Source: SOKG01 sp964502665
Lineage (GTDB): Bacteria; Chloroflexota; Dehalococcoidia; SZUA-161
Direction of reading: 5' to 3'
Assembly (NCBI GenBank): GCA_964502665.1
Contig: CAZCXP010000003.1
Coordinates: forward strand, 1 to 49,423
Length of the DNA: 49,423 nt
Shown in pieces: positions 1 to 8,961 of the stretch (positions within the stretch are counted from its first letter, which is position 1; every line of letters starts with the position of its first letter). The position numbers were made by a program, and so were the translations under genes. The notes beneath the pieces are model-generated. The model was given only the letters and a program-made list of their open reading frames with translations. It was not told the origin of the DNA and did not search any database.

Positions 1-1307
1 TCCCCCAGGATCCTGGGACCTTCATGGGCGAACTGCCGAAAGCGAGCTTTCGCTCCCTGACCGCTTACAATGGGCAACTGTTCGTTATACACGGCTCGGT
101 GCAGGGCAACGGTGTCATTCTGGCTTCAGCTGATCCCAAGGCCGGGAATGACACATGGAGACAGGTAAGCCCTGTGGATCCCGAGTTACGTGTGTTTGAG
201 CTTCAGGAGTACAATGGCTTCTTATATGCAGGGGCGGTTGATGTGGACGGTGGCTATTCTGTGCTAAAGACGGATGCCACAGGCGAGCCGCCTTACGAGT
301 TCATTCCAGTCGTCACCAATGGTGGCTTTCTACCCGACCCAAGCAAGGCTGTGGTAAGCATGCATGTGTTCAATGGCTGTCTATATGTGGGGACAGATGG
401 CCCGGCAGAGCTGATTCGCATAAATCCTGATGATAGTTGGGATTTGATCACCGGCACGCCTCGCGAGACACCTGACGGTTTCAAGTACCCGTTAAGCGGG
501 CTGGATGAGGGCTTCAGTTTTGGCCTGAACGAACACATTTGGCGAATGGAGGGATACGACGGTGTGCTCTACGTCGGAACCTACGATGCGTCCACCACTC
601 AGCGCCTATGCCCCGGAAAGGAACAGGTGCTGCACGATCGTATGGGATTTGACCTGTACAGTTCAGAGGATGGGGTGCATTTCTCTGCGGTGACGCTTGA
701 CGGGTTTGGTGACCCCTATGACTTTGGTGTGAGAACCTTCCAGTCGACGCCATACGGCCTTTTCTTTGGCACGGCCAACTACTACTATGGGGCCAAGGTC
801 TACAAAGGTGTGAAGGCGTCGGGCGGCTCCGCTCGGTTAGAACCCCCGGGGCAAGTATCGGCGACACAGCACCCTCAAGGAGTTCAACTTAGCTGGACGG
901 CTCCCCCCGGAGCGGTGCAGTATCATATCTTTAGGGCCACCTTCACCCAGATTTACATGAACATACCCGGCGGCATCTTCCCCCCTTGGCTCGATCCATA
1001 TCATGGCTGCTATAGCGATGTGGTTCTTGATGCTCTACCGCCGCAGCTCAAGGACCTCTTCCTCAATGCTGCTTTTCAAGGTGACTTAGGCATCCAGACC
1101 GCGATAGGCGACCAATTTGGGGAAAGACGTGGGCAGTTGGTGCCACTGCCCGGGGAGGAGATCGGTATCAGTCGTAGGCTGACGTCGTTCCTGGACACCT
1201 CTGCCGAGCCTGGGGTGACATACAGCTACTACGTCGTGGCTGAAAACAGGCGTGGTAACCTGTCAGGAAGCTCCAACCTTGTTACCTTCCCGCTGCTGCC
1301 TCAGTGA
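1..1307 (+). CDS. Beta-propeller-like protein with C-terminal FN3 domain (5' partial)
   Basis: The reading frame is open to the left edge of the window, so the gene begins upstream; the ATG at 24 is only the first in-frame Met. The visible part has repeated units of the type YNGxLYVGT (near residues 14-20, 61-70, 115-123 and 178-186, counting from that ATG), alternating aromatic and Gly-rich strands as in Kelch/propeller-like surface proteins. Residues from about 275 on look like a fibronectin type III domain (QLSWTAPPGAVQYHIFR ... YYVVAENRRGN), interrupted by roughly 90 residues of unrelated sequence. It is probably extracytoplasmic, although the signal peptide would lie outside the window. 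No enzymatic motif was recognised. It is followed 84 bases later by the sulfatase-like gene on the same strand. Confidence 0.7.
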   Translation, partial: PQDPGTFMGELPKASFRSLTAYNGQLFVIHGSVQGNGVILASADPKAGNDTWRQVSPVDPELRVFELQEYNGFLYAGAVDVDGGYSVLKTDATGEPPYEFIPVVTNGGFLPDPSKAVVSMHVFNGCLYVGTDGPAELIRINPDDSWDLITGTPRETPDGFKYPLSGLDEGFSFGLNEHIWRMEGYDGVLYVGTYDASTTQRLCPGKEQVLHDRMGFDLYSSEDGVHFSAVTLDGFGDPYDFGVRTFQSTPYGLFFGTANYYYGAKVYKGVKASGGSARLEPPGQVSATQHPQGVQLSWTAPPGAVQYHIFRATFTQIYMNIPGGIFPPWLDPYHGCYSDVVLDALPPQLKDLFLNAAFQGDLGIQTAIGDQFGERRGQLVPLPGEEIGISRRLTSFLDTSAEPGVTYSYYVVAENRRGNLSGSSNLVTFPLLPQ

Positions 1308-1391
1308 TGGGTCGAGTTCGCATGGCTTGGATGGCGCCATAGTCTTCTACGAAGTTGGCCCGAGGGCCTGTATTAGCGAGAGGGGGTTCTT

Positions 1392-2702
1392 ATGACTCGG
1401 ATGACCAACGTCCTATTGATCACGGTTGATAGCCTGCGGGCTGACCACCTTGGGTGCTATGGCTACCACCGTCCCACCAGTCCCAACATCGATAGGCTGG
1501 CGGGGCAGGGAGTGCTGGCCGAGCGGTTCTTCTGCGCTGGTATCCCCACTCAGCCGGCGTACACAACGATGTACACGGGCCAGCATCCTATCACCCATGG
1601 GATCATGGCGCACGGCGGGGAGACGCAATTGGCCAAAGAGGCGCCGTTTCTTCCAGAGTTGTTGCTTGCTGAAGGCTACACCACCTGTGCTGTGGACAAC
1701 CTGGTCCAACAGCGTGCCTGGTTCATACGCGGCTACGAGTTCTACATAAATCCTGGCGTGCCGCGTGCATTAGCTCTGGGCGTGACCTGCGAGGAGTTGA
1801 ACCACCGCATCCTGCCCTGGCTGAGGATGCACGCCGAGGAACCATTCTTCTTGATGATCCACTACTGGGATCCCCACCATCCGTTCTATCCCCCAGCCCG
1901 TTTCAGGCACCTGTTTTACGAGGGCAATCCTACTGACCCCAACAACCACTCGCTGGACAATATGTGGAAGCACCCAATCGGCGCCATAGCGCGTGATACC
2001 TGGCTTCGCCGGCCCGAGGGGCCGGTCACCGATGCGAATTACGTGGAAGCCCTGTACGATCAAGAGATTTGCCATCTCGACGAGGGGGTGGGGGAGTTGA
2101 TGGCGACAGTGGATGAGCTGGGGTTGTCTGAGAACACGCTGGTGGTGTTCGTGGCTGACCACGGTGAAAGTATGGCTGAGCACGGCATCTTCTTCGAGCA
2201 CCACGGGCTCTATGATGCGACAATACGGGTGCCCTTGATCATGCGCCAGCCTGGGCGCGTGCCGGCCGAGGTGCGCCTGCCACAACAGATTCTGCAACAG
2301 CATGACCTTGCGCCCACCCTGCTGGAGGCAGTGGGGCTGCCCGTCCCCGAAGAGATGGAAGGCATCAGCTTCTGGAAGCTCGTGACCGGTGAGGCACGGG
2401 AAGGCGGCAGGGAATATGCCATCAGCGCGGAGCTCACCTGGCAGGCTAAGTGGAGCCTTAGGACCGACCGTCACAAGTTGATATTGGCGCGAAAGCCAGA
2501 CTTCTACGGCAACCCACCGCGTGAGTGCTATGACCTCTTGTCGGATCCCAGGGAGGAGCATAATCTTGCGGAGGAAGAGCCGGGGCTGACCGCGGAGCTG
2601 GAAGCAAAGCTAGAAGGCTGGATTGCCGAGCGGCTGCGCGCCTTGGGCAAGTCCGAGGACCCACTGATTGAAAGAGAGATAGGCTTGAGGTTTGTCATAT
2701 AA
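1392..2702 (+). CDS. Sulfatase-like hydrolase of the alkaline phosphatase superfamily, Thr at the nucleophile position
   Basis: 436 residues, full length for a soluble sulfatase-like enzyme. The N-terminus VLLITVDSLRADHLGCYGY carries the metal ligand Asp13, and the second metal site is the DHGE motif at 256-259. The sulfatase signature C/S-x-P-S-R-x4-T-G aligns with TQPAYTTMYTG at 53-63, so the residue converted to formylglycine in true sulfatases is Thr53 and the following Ser and Arg are also replaced. By family knowledge a Thr nucleophile fits phosphodiesterase, phosphoglycerol-transferase or phosphonate-type members better than sulfate-ester hydrolases; the substrate cannot be named. The ATG follows an AGAGGGGG ribosome-binding site. 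No signal peptide is visible, so it is probably cytoplasmic. Confidence 0.85.
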   Translation: MTRMTNVLLITVDSLRADHLGCYGYHRPTSPNIDRLAGQGVLAERFFCAGIPTQPAYTTMYTGQHPITHGIMAHGGETQLAKEAPFLPELLLAEGYTTCAVDNLVQQRAWFIRGYEFYINPGVPRALALGVTCEELNHRILPWLRMHAEEPFFLMIHYWDPHHPFYPPARFRHLFYEGNPTDPNNHSLDNMWKHPIGAIARDTWLRRPEGPVTDANYVEALYDQEICHLDEGVGELMATVDELGLSENTLVVFVADHGESMAEHGIFFEHHGLYDATIRVPLIMRQPGRVPAEVRLPQQILQQHDLAPTLLEAVGLPVPEEMEGISFWKLVTGEAREGGREYAISAELTWQAKWSLRTDRHKLILARKPDFYGNPPRECYDLLSDPREEHNLAEEEPGLTAELEAKLEGWIAERLRALGKSEDPLIEREIGLRFVI

Positions 2703-2735
2703 CGGAAGGCATCAGCAAGGAAAAAGGAGCACTCA

Positions 2736-3125
2736 ATGGAGGAGAAGCAGACTGGGCAAGATACTGCCCCCGAGGTAGTAGCAGAATCCTACCTGGAAGC
2801 TGTGAAAGAGCGGGACATTTCTCGATGCGTCGCTTTCTACGCGGACGATGCGGAAATTCACTTCATGGACGGCGTTTTCAAGGGCAAGGAGGCTATCGAG
2901 GAGTGGCATAGGGACCGGTTCGCAGCCGAGCTAGAGATTGTCAAGGTTGGTAAGCTCAGAAGCGAGGGCGGCAAGGTGACCTTCAATGGGACCGTGAGCA
3001 CCAGCAAACTCAGGGCGTGGAAGATTGACAAACTGGACGGGACGATGACCATCCTCGTAGAGCAAGGCAAGATCAAGGAAAGCAGACTCTCTCCGCGGGT
3101 ATATAACCCTCTTGAGGGCTGGTAG
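2736..3125 (+). CDS. NTF2-like / SnoaL-like protein
   Basis: 129 residues with the pattern of the nuclear-transport-factor-2 cone fold: an N-terminal helix (VVAESYLEAVKERDISRCVAFYADDAEIHF), then DGVFKGKEAIEEWHRDRF and beta strands ending in a short tail. Such proteins are small isomerases, cyclases, hydratases or ligand-binding domains; the sequence does not settle which. A clear AAGGAG site precedes the ATG. It starts 33 bases after the sulfatase-like gene and is probably co-transcribed with it. A second, unrelated-looking NTF2-like gene lies at 47065-47463. Confidence 0.8.
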   Translation: MEEKQTGQDTAPEVVAESYLEAVKERDISRCVAFYADDAEIHFMDGVFKGKEAIEEWHRDRFAAELEIVKVGKLRSEGGKVTFNGTVSTSKLRAWKIDKLDGTMTILVEQGKIKESRLSPRVYNPLEGW

Positions 3126-3240
3126 CAGAATAGGGCAAATGCGGGCTTGGCGACCCAGAGGGCGGTTGAGAACGGCATTTGATCTTGTGGGTCAGCAGCA
3201 TTTGGAGGAAGCGGGAATAGACAAGCGCACATCTGATGAA

Positions 3241-3756
3241 ATGAACCGCAGGCGGTTTCTCAAGCTGATGGCGGGGGGAGCAGTGCTCGCGGGCGGAGCG
3301 CCGCTGTGGTTGCCGTTTTCTCCTGACAAGGGGTTCCCGGATAGTCGTGTCGAGGCCGCGTGGTCGCGCTACAGGGTGGGCGTTGGCAAGGTGTGGCTTC
3401 CCCCTGACAATACCTATTGGGCTACGAGGCGAGCCGTCGCAGCCTGCGGGGAATGGCCTGCGGGGGCCATCGCTGGCCGAACAGTCATGATCAAACCCAA
3501 TCTGGTTGTTGGTATGCCTGCCCAGTCTGGCGTGACTACCGATCCGGAGGTCGTCCGCGCTTTGGTGGACCTGGCGCTGGAATCCTGGGCAGAGGAAGTG
3601 GTCATCGTTGAGGGCGGACCCGATGGAGCCCAGTTCTCACTCTGCGGCTACGATCTCTTCGACGGCTATCACCAGCGGGTGAGGCTGGCTGCCCTGGAGG
3701 ACTTACCAATCGATATCTATCGTGTTGACAACGGGATGGCATATGCTCACCTCTAT
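3241..3756 (+). CDS. DUF362 domain protein with Tat signal (3' part lost in gap)
   Basis: The start was chosen at the ATG that gives MNRRRFLKLMAGGAVLAGG, a twin-arginine (RRRFLK) export signal with a hydrophobic h-region; the longer open frame upstream lacks features. After the signal, residues about 60-150 match the N-terminal half of DUF362 proteins (VMIKPNLVVG, then TTDPEVVRALVDLALE and EVVIVEGGPDG). DUF362 proteins are often found near iron-sulfur proteins, but their biochemical role is poorly defined. The coding sequence runs into the N gap at 3757, so the C-terminal half, including the conserved region downstream, is missing. The FlgD-like fragment beyond the gap could be the end of the same protein. 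Confidence 0.75.
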
Positions 3757-3856
3757 NNNNNNNNNNNNNNNNNNNNNNNNNNNNNNNNNNNNNNNNNNNN
3801 NNNNNNNNNNNNNNNNNNNNNNNNNNNNNNNNNNNNNNNNNNNNNNNNNNNNNNNN
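3757..3856. other. Scaffold gap (100 N)
   Basis: Exactly 100 N bases. Unlike two of the other gaps, the flanking sequences share no terminal repeat, so real sequence of unknown length is missing. The gap cuts the DUF362 gene. Confidence 0.99.
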
Positions 3857-4168
3857 CCCAGGGTCTTCTGGCCAAAGTTGCCCCAGAGCACGGACATCAC
3901 CTACTGGGTGGATCGGGATTGTCGGGCGCGCGTTGATATCGTGCGTACGTCAGATATCAGTCCGTGGAGGATGCAGCACATACACACACTGCGCGACTGG
4001 ACCGATATCCCCGCTGGCGAGCACGTGGTTGCCTGGGATGGGAAGAACGACAAGGGACACATCGTACCCGCAGGCATGTATGGGGTGCGCGTGCGCGCCG
4101 ATAGCTACAGCCCGCAGGTGTTCGCCGACTCCTATGCCATGAACTGGGTGGCGGTGGCCAGAGCATAA
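3857..4168 (+). CDS. FlgD Ig-like domain C-terminal fragment (5' truncated by gap)
   Basis: The open frame from the gap to a TAA at 4166-4168 encodes about 103 residues. It contains the FlgD Ig-like signature: DITYWVDRDCRARVDIV, then IPAGEHVVAWDGKNDKG and VPAGMYGVRVRAD, a Gly-rich beta-sandwich typical of C-terminal modules on secreted proteins. It may be the C-terminal domain of the DUF362 protein, or the end of a separate gene; because the gap length is unknown, the frame difference across it says nothing. The domain assignment is good; the identity of the parent gene is not known. Confidence 0.65.
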   Translation, partial: PRVFWPKLPQSTDITYWVDRDCRARVDIVRTSDISPWRMQHIHTLRDWTDIPAGEHVVAWDGKNDKGHIVPAGMYGVRVRADSYSPQVFADSYAMNWVAVARA

Positions 4169-4549
4169 GCAACCTCCCGTCCGGTTTTGGTCCTCCTCGG
4201 TTGTGGTTGAGGCGAATTCCTTCTTGAAATGCGTTGCACCACGCGATGAACGTATTCCTGTAAGTCTAATGTAAGGCGTTTTTAATCCTCGCTTCATACT
4301 TGTAACATAGTCTTAACGTGTTGGCTGTGTACTTATCCCGTGTCCTCGCCGTGGTTGGTTGGGGCATGATCCGCCTTGACTTTCCAGCTTGCTGTGGTAG
4401 TATACGGGAGATGTGCCGCGATTGCGTTGGTTGTGGCGGCGATTGGTATGTAACGCTGCACGGCATGACCAGAATCGACTGCGGGACACGAATTGGCATG
4501 GATGGCTCTGCCCGGAAAGGGTAAGTGCGTCCGGCTGGAGAGAAGGGTT
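4169..4549. other. Intergenic region with one promoter
   Basis: 381 bases between the FlgD-like fragment and the TolB-like gene. Apart from the promoter-like pair at 4376-4403, no gene, RNA or repeat was recognised. Confidence 0.5.
4376..4403 (+). promoter_or_regulatory. Candidate sigma70-type promoter for the TolB-like gene
   Basis: TTGACT at 4376-4381 and TAGTAT at 4398-4403 with a 16-base spacer, about 147 bases upstream of the chosen start at 4550. It was found by eye; the hexamers are good but the leader is longish. Confidence 0.45.
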
Positions 4550-5713
4550 ATGAATAGCGGACGAAGAACGTCTTTGGTGGCTATCTTTCTTCTGGCAACC
4601 ATGGTGTTAGCGGCCATGGTGTGTGGGAGCTGCCGAGAGCGAGAGGGATGCAACCTGCGAAAAGCGACGCCCTTGCCCACGCCAACGCCCATGCCCACGC
4701 CCACGCTATCGCCTATTGATGCTGTAGACCCCTGCCTGGTGGCAGAAGTCACATTTCTCGCAGAAGGAGCCCGGCCAGATTGGCTTGGCGACCTGATTGC
4801 GTTCGACAAGAAAACCGATGGTATCTTTGAAGTATACACTATGAAATCAGATGGCACAGATGTCAAATGTCTGACCTGCAATAAGCCCGGCGCCCCGACT
4901 GGGCACAAGGGTAATCCTGCGTTCTCCCCTGATGGGCGGTGGATTGCCTTCACTGCCGAGAATGAAAACGGGACGCATGACTTGAGCGAGGAGCCCGGCA
5001 AGGGAGGCAACAATGATCTTTGGATAATGACCAGCGATGGAAACAACTACTATCGGATGACCAGCGTGCCAAAAGATAATGGCGGAACATTGCATCCACA
5101 TTTCTCGCATGATGGGACAAAACTCACTTGGACCGAGATGTATGAAGCGTCCAAGATCACTCCTGCCAAGGTCTTCGGCTCTTGGAAATTGAAGATAGCC
5201 GATTTTTCCGTAGCTGGTGGAGTTCCCACACTTTCCAATATCAAAGAGTATATTCCAGGGGATGATGTATTCTACGAGAACCACGGATTATCGCCGGATG
5301 GAAGCACTTTGCTATTCTCCAGCAATTTCAGACGGGGTGTATCCGTATCCAATCTGAATATCTACACAATGAATTTAGGAAGTGGGGGAATAACACAACT
5401 GACAACTTCTGACTATAACGAACACGCTCAATATTCACCTGATGGAAACAAGATGGTATGGATGCACGGCCCCGGGGGGGGAACTTATGAGAGTGACTTG
5501 TGGCTCATGGACAGTGATAGCACCGATAAGCTGAGGCTCACTTTCTTCAACGACCCAACTAGTCCTGACTACGCGGGAGAGCATGTGCTGGTAGGAGATA
5601 ATTCCTGGAACGGAGAAGGTAGCAGGGTCGTATTTGTCTTGATCTCAGGGACCGAAGAACGGCAGCAACAGCATAATCTATACATCCTGGATTTCGAGGG
5701 CAGTTGTGGTTAA
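4550..5713 (+). CDS. TolB-like WD40/PD40 beta-propeller protein, exported
   Basis: 387 residues from the ATG at 4550, preceded by GGAGAGAAGG; starting further upstream would place charged sequence before the signal peptide. Residues about 7-25 are hydrophobic (signal peptide) and end in a Cys-containing stretch that may be a non-ideal lipobox. A Pro-Thr linker (PTPTPMPTPTLSP) follows, then a propeller with PD40-type repeats: FSPDGRWIAFTAE, FSHDGTKLTWTE, LSPDGSTLLFSS, YSPDGNKMVWMH and WNGEGSRVVFVL. Such proteins are extracytoplasmic scaffolds or sensors; no catalytic residues are evident. It converges on the PKS operon, whose last gene ends 100 bases away. Confidence 0.85.
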   Translation: MNSGRRTSLVAIFLLATMVLAAMVCGSCREREGCNLRKATPLPTPTPMPTPTLSPIDAVDPCLVAEVTFLAEGARPDWLGDLIAFDKKTDGIFEVYTMKSDGTDVKCLTCNKPGAPTGHKGNPAFSPDGRWIAFTAENENGTHDLSEEPGKGGNNDLWIMTSDGNNYYRMTSVPKDNGGTLHPHFSHDGTKLTWTEMYEASKITPAKVFGSWKLKIADFSVAGGVPTLSNIKEYIPGDDVFYENHGLSPDGSTLLFSSNFRRGVSVSNLNIYTMNLGSGGITQLTTSDYNEHAQYSPDGNKMVWMHGPGGGTYESDLWLMDSDSTDKLRLTFFNDPTSPDYAGEHVLVGDNSWNGEGSRVVFVLISGTEERQQQHNLYILDFEGSCG

Positions 5714-5813
5714 TGGGCAGGAGCTGCGCACGTTCGCGCTCGGAGGCTACCTGGTGCTGTCTTCTCAGCCCGCGTAGAAGGGTCTGCCAGGCTGGGATGG
5801 GGCGCTGAGTTAG

Positions 5814-7109
5814 CTAAGGCACACGCCGGCTCGCTAGCTCCTGGAGTAGTTCAGCTGCCTGTGTTGCACCGCCGTAGCACGCGAAATCGGCTGCCAGCCG
5901 ACGCGCGTTACTGCGGAATGAGGGGTCGTCGAGGAGGCGTCCCACAGCCTCTCGTAGGCGCTTCGGTGTGCAGCGCTGCCACGACAGTCGCAGTCCCGCC
6001 CCGGCCTCCGCCACCCGCCACGCATTTTCCGGCTGGTCCCAGGCTATAGGAATCACCAGCAGAGGAATGCCTTCTCGCAGGGCGCCAAGCACGGTGCCAG
6101 AGCCGCCGGTAGTGATGACAAGGTCAGCACGAGGCAGCAAATCACTGAGCGGTACCCACTGCTCCACTCTAATATTGGGTGCCACTCCCTCCAATCCCAA
6201 CTCGACCGGGTCACGATGTGTGCCGGTTGTCATTACCACCTGCATGGGCAGGTCACCCAGCCCCGCCGCCGCCGCCCGCAGCACCACTGGTATCTTGCCT
6301 GGGATCGTGCCCTCGCTAACGTACACCAGTGGGCGGTCGTCTTGCAGTTGCGTCAGCCACTCCGGCGGCGCCTGCCCTGCTGGTTTGTCCCACAGGCATG
6401 GGCCAACATAGTGCACGGAGGGAGGCAGGTCGCTGCGCTGATAGTCGAACTCTGGGGTGCTGGGCATCAGATACAAAGGCAGCTGGCCAGTGTGCTCGGT
6501 AACCGAGGTGCGCAGAGGTGGTAGGCCATAGGATTTGCGCAATTCACTGGCGGCACGCAACTCACCCCTGACGATGAGGCTGAAGATGACTCGGATCAGT
6601 CGTGCTCGCAGCCGTGCGAACGCGTTTCGTGGCCGGGGGAGTGATACGCCCAACAACGGGGCGTCGCTGCCGGGCAGCACACAGGCAGCCGCGTAGGAGA
6701 ACACTGCGACCGGTATTCGCCGAGTTTCATGGAGTACAAGGATGGGCCCCCACATTATCGGGTCGCAGACGATCACATCCGGCGTCCACGTCGACAGCAA
6801 GGAATCCAGGTCTGCCAGTTGAGATGGCACCGTTCCCATAAGGAGGTCGCGCCACATGGCTCGCAGTCGGAGTGGGTGCCCTCGCTGGGCCATAATACCG
6901 GCCGGCGACAGCACGGTGTCGTGCACCAGCGCCTCGTCTATGCGCTGGAAAGGGAAACAGACAAAGCCTTCTCCCTCCACGATGGGACGCGCTGCCTCGC
7001 TGGTATAGAACCCCACCTCATGGTCGAGCCTGCGCAGGGCATGGGCCACCGCTATGTTGGGGTGGATATGGCCGGGGAAGGGCCACACAGTGAAGAGAAA
7101 CCTAGCCAC
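5814..7109 (-). CDS. MGT/UGT-type glycosyltransferase (GT-B fold, GT1-like)
   Basis: 431 residues. The N-terminus FLFTVWPFPGHIHPNIAVAHAL is the acceptor-side Rossmann entry of macrolide-type glycosyltransferases. The C-terminal half has the nucleotide-sugar binding signature VPLSDLLPRADLVITTGGSG, then GIPLLVIPIAWDQPENA, with the usual Asp-Gln pair. Expected role: transfer of a sugar from a nucleotide donor to a hydroxyl of a small lipophilic acceptor in the cytoplasm. It is the last gene of the PKS operon and starts (GTG) 11 bases after the dehydrogenase stop, so the likely acceptor is the polyketide or lipid made by that operon (inference). The ribosome-binding site is weak, which suggests coupling to the upstream gene. 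Confidence 0.88.
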   Translation of the reverse strand: MARFLFTVWPFPGHIHPNIAVAHALRRLDHEVGFYTSEAARPIVEGEGFVCFPFQRIDEALVHDTVLSPAGIMAQRGHPLRLRAMWRDLLMGTVPSQLADLDSLLSTWTPDVIVCDPIMWGPILVLHETRRIPVAVFSYAAACVLPGSDAPLLGVSLPRPRNAFARLRARLIRVIFSLIVRGELRAASELRKSYGLPPLRTSVTEHTGQLPLYLMPSTPEFDYQRSDLPPSVHYVGPCLWDKPAGQAPPEWLTQLQDDRPLVYVSEGTIPGKIPVVLRAAAAGLGDLPMQVVMTTGTHRDPVELGLEGVAPNIRVEQWVPLSDLLPRADLVITTGGSGTVLGALREGIPLLVIPIAWDQPENAWRVAEAGAGLRLSWQRCTPKRLREAVGRLLDDPSFRSNARRLAADFACYGGATQAAELLQELASRRVP

Positions 7110-7120
7110 GCTGCGTCAAC

Positions 7121-8020
7121 CTACTGCGAACTACCAACTGCTTCCTGTTTGACCTTCTCGGGAGACTCGTCCTTGGTTACACGTCGTATTATCTCGCCGA
7201 AATAGACTCTTTCGAACAGCTCGCCAGGAATGTGTCGGCGCAACGCGGTCACAAGTTGGGCTCTCCAGCCAACCATGTACCGCGCCTTGGGTCGCCTGGC
7301 TGTGAGTGCCCGATGCACGGCCTTGGCTACGTCGTCTGGGGTGATCCCGCTGCTTCGCGCTACGGCGTCGACGAGCTTCTCCTCGCGCATGAACCAGGTA
7401 TAGTAAGGGCTGCTGGCATCGGTGGCCGCTTTGGCTCTGCGGCGCTTCTCCCCGAAGATGGGGGTCATAATAACGCCAGGTTCGACCAGACTGACATATA
7501 TGCCAAGCGGTTGCACTTCTTGTCTCAACGACTCGCCGAAACCCTCCAGAGCAAATTTGGTCGAGCAATAGACACCGTTGCCCAGCGATCCGATACGCCC
7601 GCCCACTGAGCTGATGATCACTATTCGCCCTCTCCGGGCTGCTCGCATGTGTGGCAGCACCGCCCGTGTAACTGCCATGGTGCCGAAGACGTTGGTCTCG
7701 AAGACGTGGCGGATTTCCGCATCTGAGACGTCCTCGAAGTAGCCGCGCATACCTATGCCGGCGTTGTTGACCAGGCCGTAGATTCCACCACACTGATCCA
7801 CAATGGTGCTCACCGCCTGGTCTATGCTTTCTTGGTCGTTAACGTCCAGACGGAGCACTTCGAGGTTGACATTGCGCCGGGCAGCCTTAGCGTCCAAGTC
7901 TTCGCGTTGCCCGGGGTCTCGCATGGTCGCATAGACCCTAAAACCACGCTCCGCCAGGCGCACCGCCATTTCCAGCCCCAGGCCGCTCGATGTGCCTGTA
8001 ATCAGCACGCTGTCGCTCAT
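7121..8020 (-). CDS. Short-chain dehydrogenase/reductase (SDR)
   Basis: 299 residues, classical SDR. The NAD(P)-binding motif TGTSSGLG is at residues 9-16, NNAG at about 87-90, the catalytic Ser in IVIISSVGG, and the YxxxK motif as YCSTK at 151-155. The C-terminal extension past residue 250 (ARYMVGWRAQLVTALRRHIPGELFERVYF) is the amphipathic tail found in SDRs acting on lipid or retinol-like substrates. The ATG overlaps the stop of the hydrolase gene by 4 bases, so translation is coupled. In this operon it probably reduces a keto group or oxidises an alcohol on the PKS product, comparable in role to the SDRs of heterocyst-glycolipid loci (inference). Confidence 0.88.
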   Translation of the reverse strand: MSDSVLITGTSSGLGLEMAVRLAERGFRVYATMRDPGQREDLDAKAARRNVNLEVLRLDVNDQESIDQAVSTIVDQCGGIYGLVNNAGIGMRGYFEDVSDAEIRHVFETNVFGTMAVTRAVLPHMRAARRGRIVIISSVGGRIGSLGNGVYCSTKFALEGFGESLRQEVQPLGIYVSLVEPGVIMTPIFGEKRRRAKAATDASSPYYTWFMREEKLVDAVARSSGITPDDVAKAVHRALTARRPKARYMVGWRAQLVTALRRHIPGELFERVYFGEIIRRVTKDESPEKVKQEAVGSSQ

Positions 8021-8895
8021 TGTGGCGGTTCTCCTTTGCCAGCGATTGACTCCGATTGGGTCGGCAGCGTCGCAGCCTGTTCCTGAAAGAAGCCTTTGAT
8101 ATGCTGTGCCAGCAGCTCGGGGTGCTCCAGTGGACCGAAGTGGCTGAAATTGGAACGCGGCAGCATGACAGATCTGGTGTCGGGCAGATGCTCACTGAGA
8201 TAGCGGTAGGTTACGAGGAAAGCCGAGCTCTCCCCGTAGACCAGCAGTGTCGGCGTCCTGATCTCCTCTACCCGGTCCAGCGTAAATCCGTCCACCTCCT
8301 CATAATCCTCTATCACAGTGGTCTTATGAAGCATGTTGAGCAGGGGCTCCGCCTTGCGAGGCCGTCCGGTGGCTGGGCCGAAGATCTTGGGAACCTTCAG
8401 GCTCAGTTTCAGCATGTACACAGGGTCGTACCAGTGCTCACGTGGCACATGTAAGCCAAACGCCGCTAGCGTTTCTCGCCAGTTTCTCCAGCCCTCCCAA
8501 TCCTCGCGCTTGCGCGAGCGAATCATAGCGGCAAGGCCGGCCTCTATTGCCACCACCTTGTCCACACGTTCCGGGTGTAGCAGCGCAAAGTGTAAAGCCA
8601 CGTCCGCACCGAAGCTGTGTCCCACCAGGTAGGCGCGGTCGATTTCAAGCCCGTCGAGCACGCCTTTAAGGTCAGCAGCCATTACCTTTGTGGTGTAGCC
8701 GGTAGGCGGCATGTCGCTGTAGCCATGACCACGCAAGTCATAGGTTATGATGTGGAACTCCTTCTGCAGCATTCCCACAATCTTCAGGTGCCACACGGCC
8801 AGATTGCCGGTTAACCCGTGGAGCATGACCACATCCGGCCCCTCGCCCACGTGTTGGTAATGTATTTTTATGCCATTGGCTGGAACCTTCGGCAT
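8017..8895 (-). CDS. Alpha/beta hydrolase
   Basis: 292 residues from the ATG at 8895, chosen because AGGAGG lies 4 bases upstream; an open frame extends further but lacks a site. Family features: the oxyanion loop VMLHGLTGN, the DLRGHGYSD turn, the nucleophile elbow GHSFG with Ser94, a probable Asp acid near LLVYGESS, and the catalytic His in NFSHFGPLEHPE. Likely a thioesterase, esterase or product-releasing hydrolase. The two large PKS proteins have no terminal thioesterase domain of their own, so this enzyme is the best candidate for chain release or editing (inference). It ends with a 4-base overlap with the SDR gene. Confidence 0.85.
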   Translation of the reverse strand: MPKVPANGIKIHYQHVGEGPDVVMLHGLTGNLAVWHLKIVGMLQKEFHIITYDLRGHGYSDMPPTGYTTKVMAADLKGVLDGLEIDRAYLVGHSFGADVALHFALLHPERVDKVVAIEAGLAAMIRSRKREDWEGWRNWRETLAAFGLHVPREHWYDPVYMLKLSLKVPKIFGPATGRPRKAEPLLNMLHKTTVIEDYEEVDGFTLDRVEEIRTPTLLVYGESSAFLVTYRYLSEHLPDTRSVMLPRSNFSHFGPLEHPELLAQHIKGFFQEQAATLPTQSESIAGKGEPPQ

Positions 8896-8961
8896 AAGGC
8901 CTCCTTCAGATACATAGACCCGCCCCGGAGTTGAGCACATCGTAGGTATGGCTCTCAAGTA

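Noticed and set aside
1770..2561. 263-residue antisense frame in the sulfatase-like gene
   Set aside because: Shadow frame; the plus-strand protein has clear family motifs throughout.
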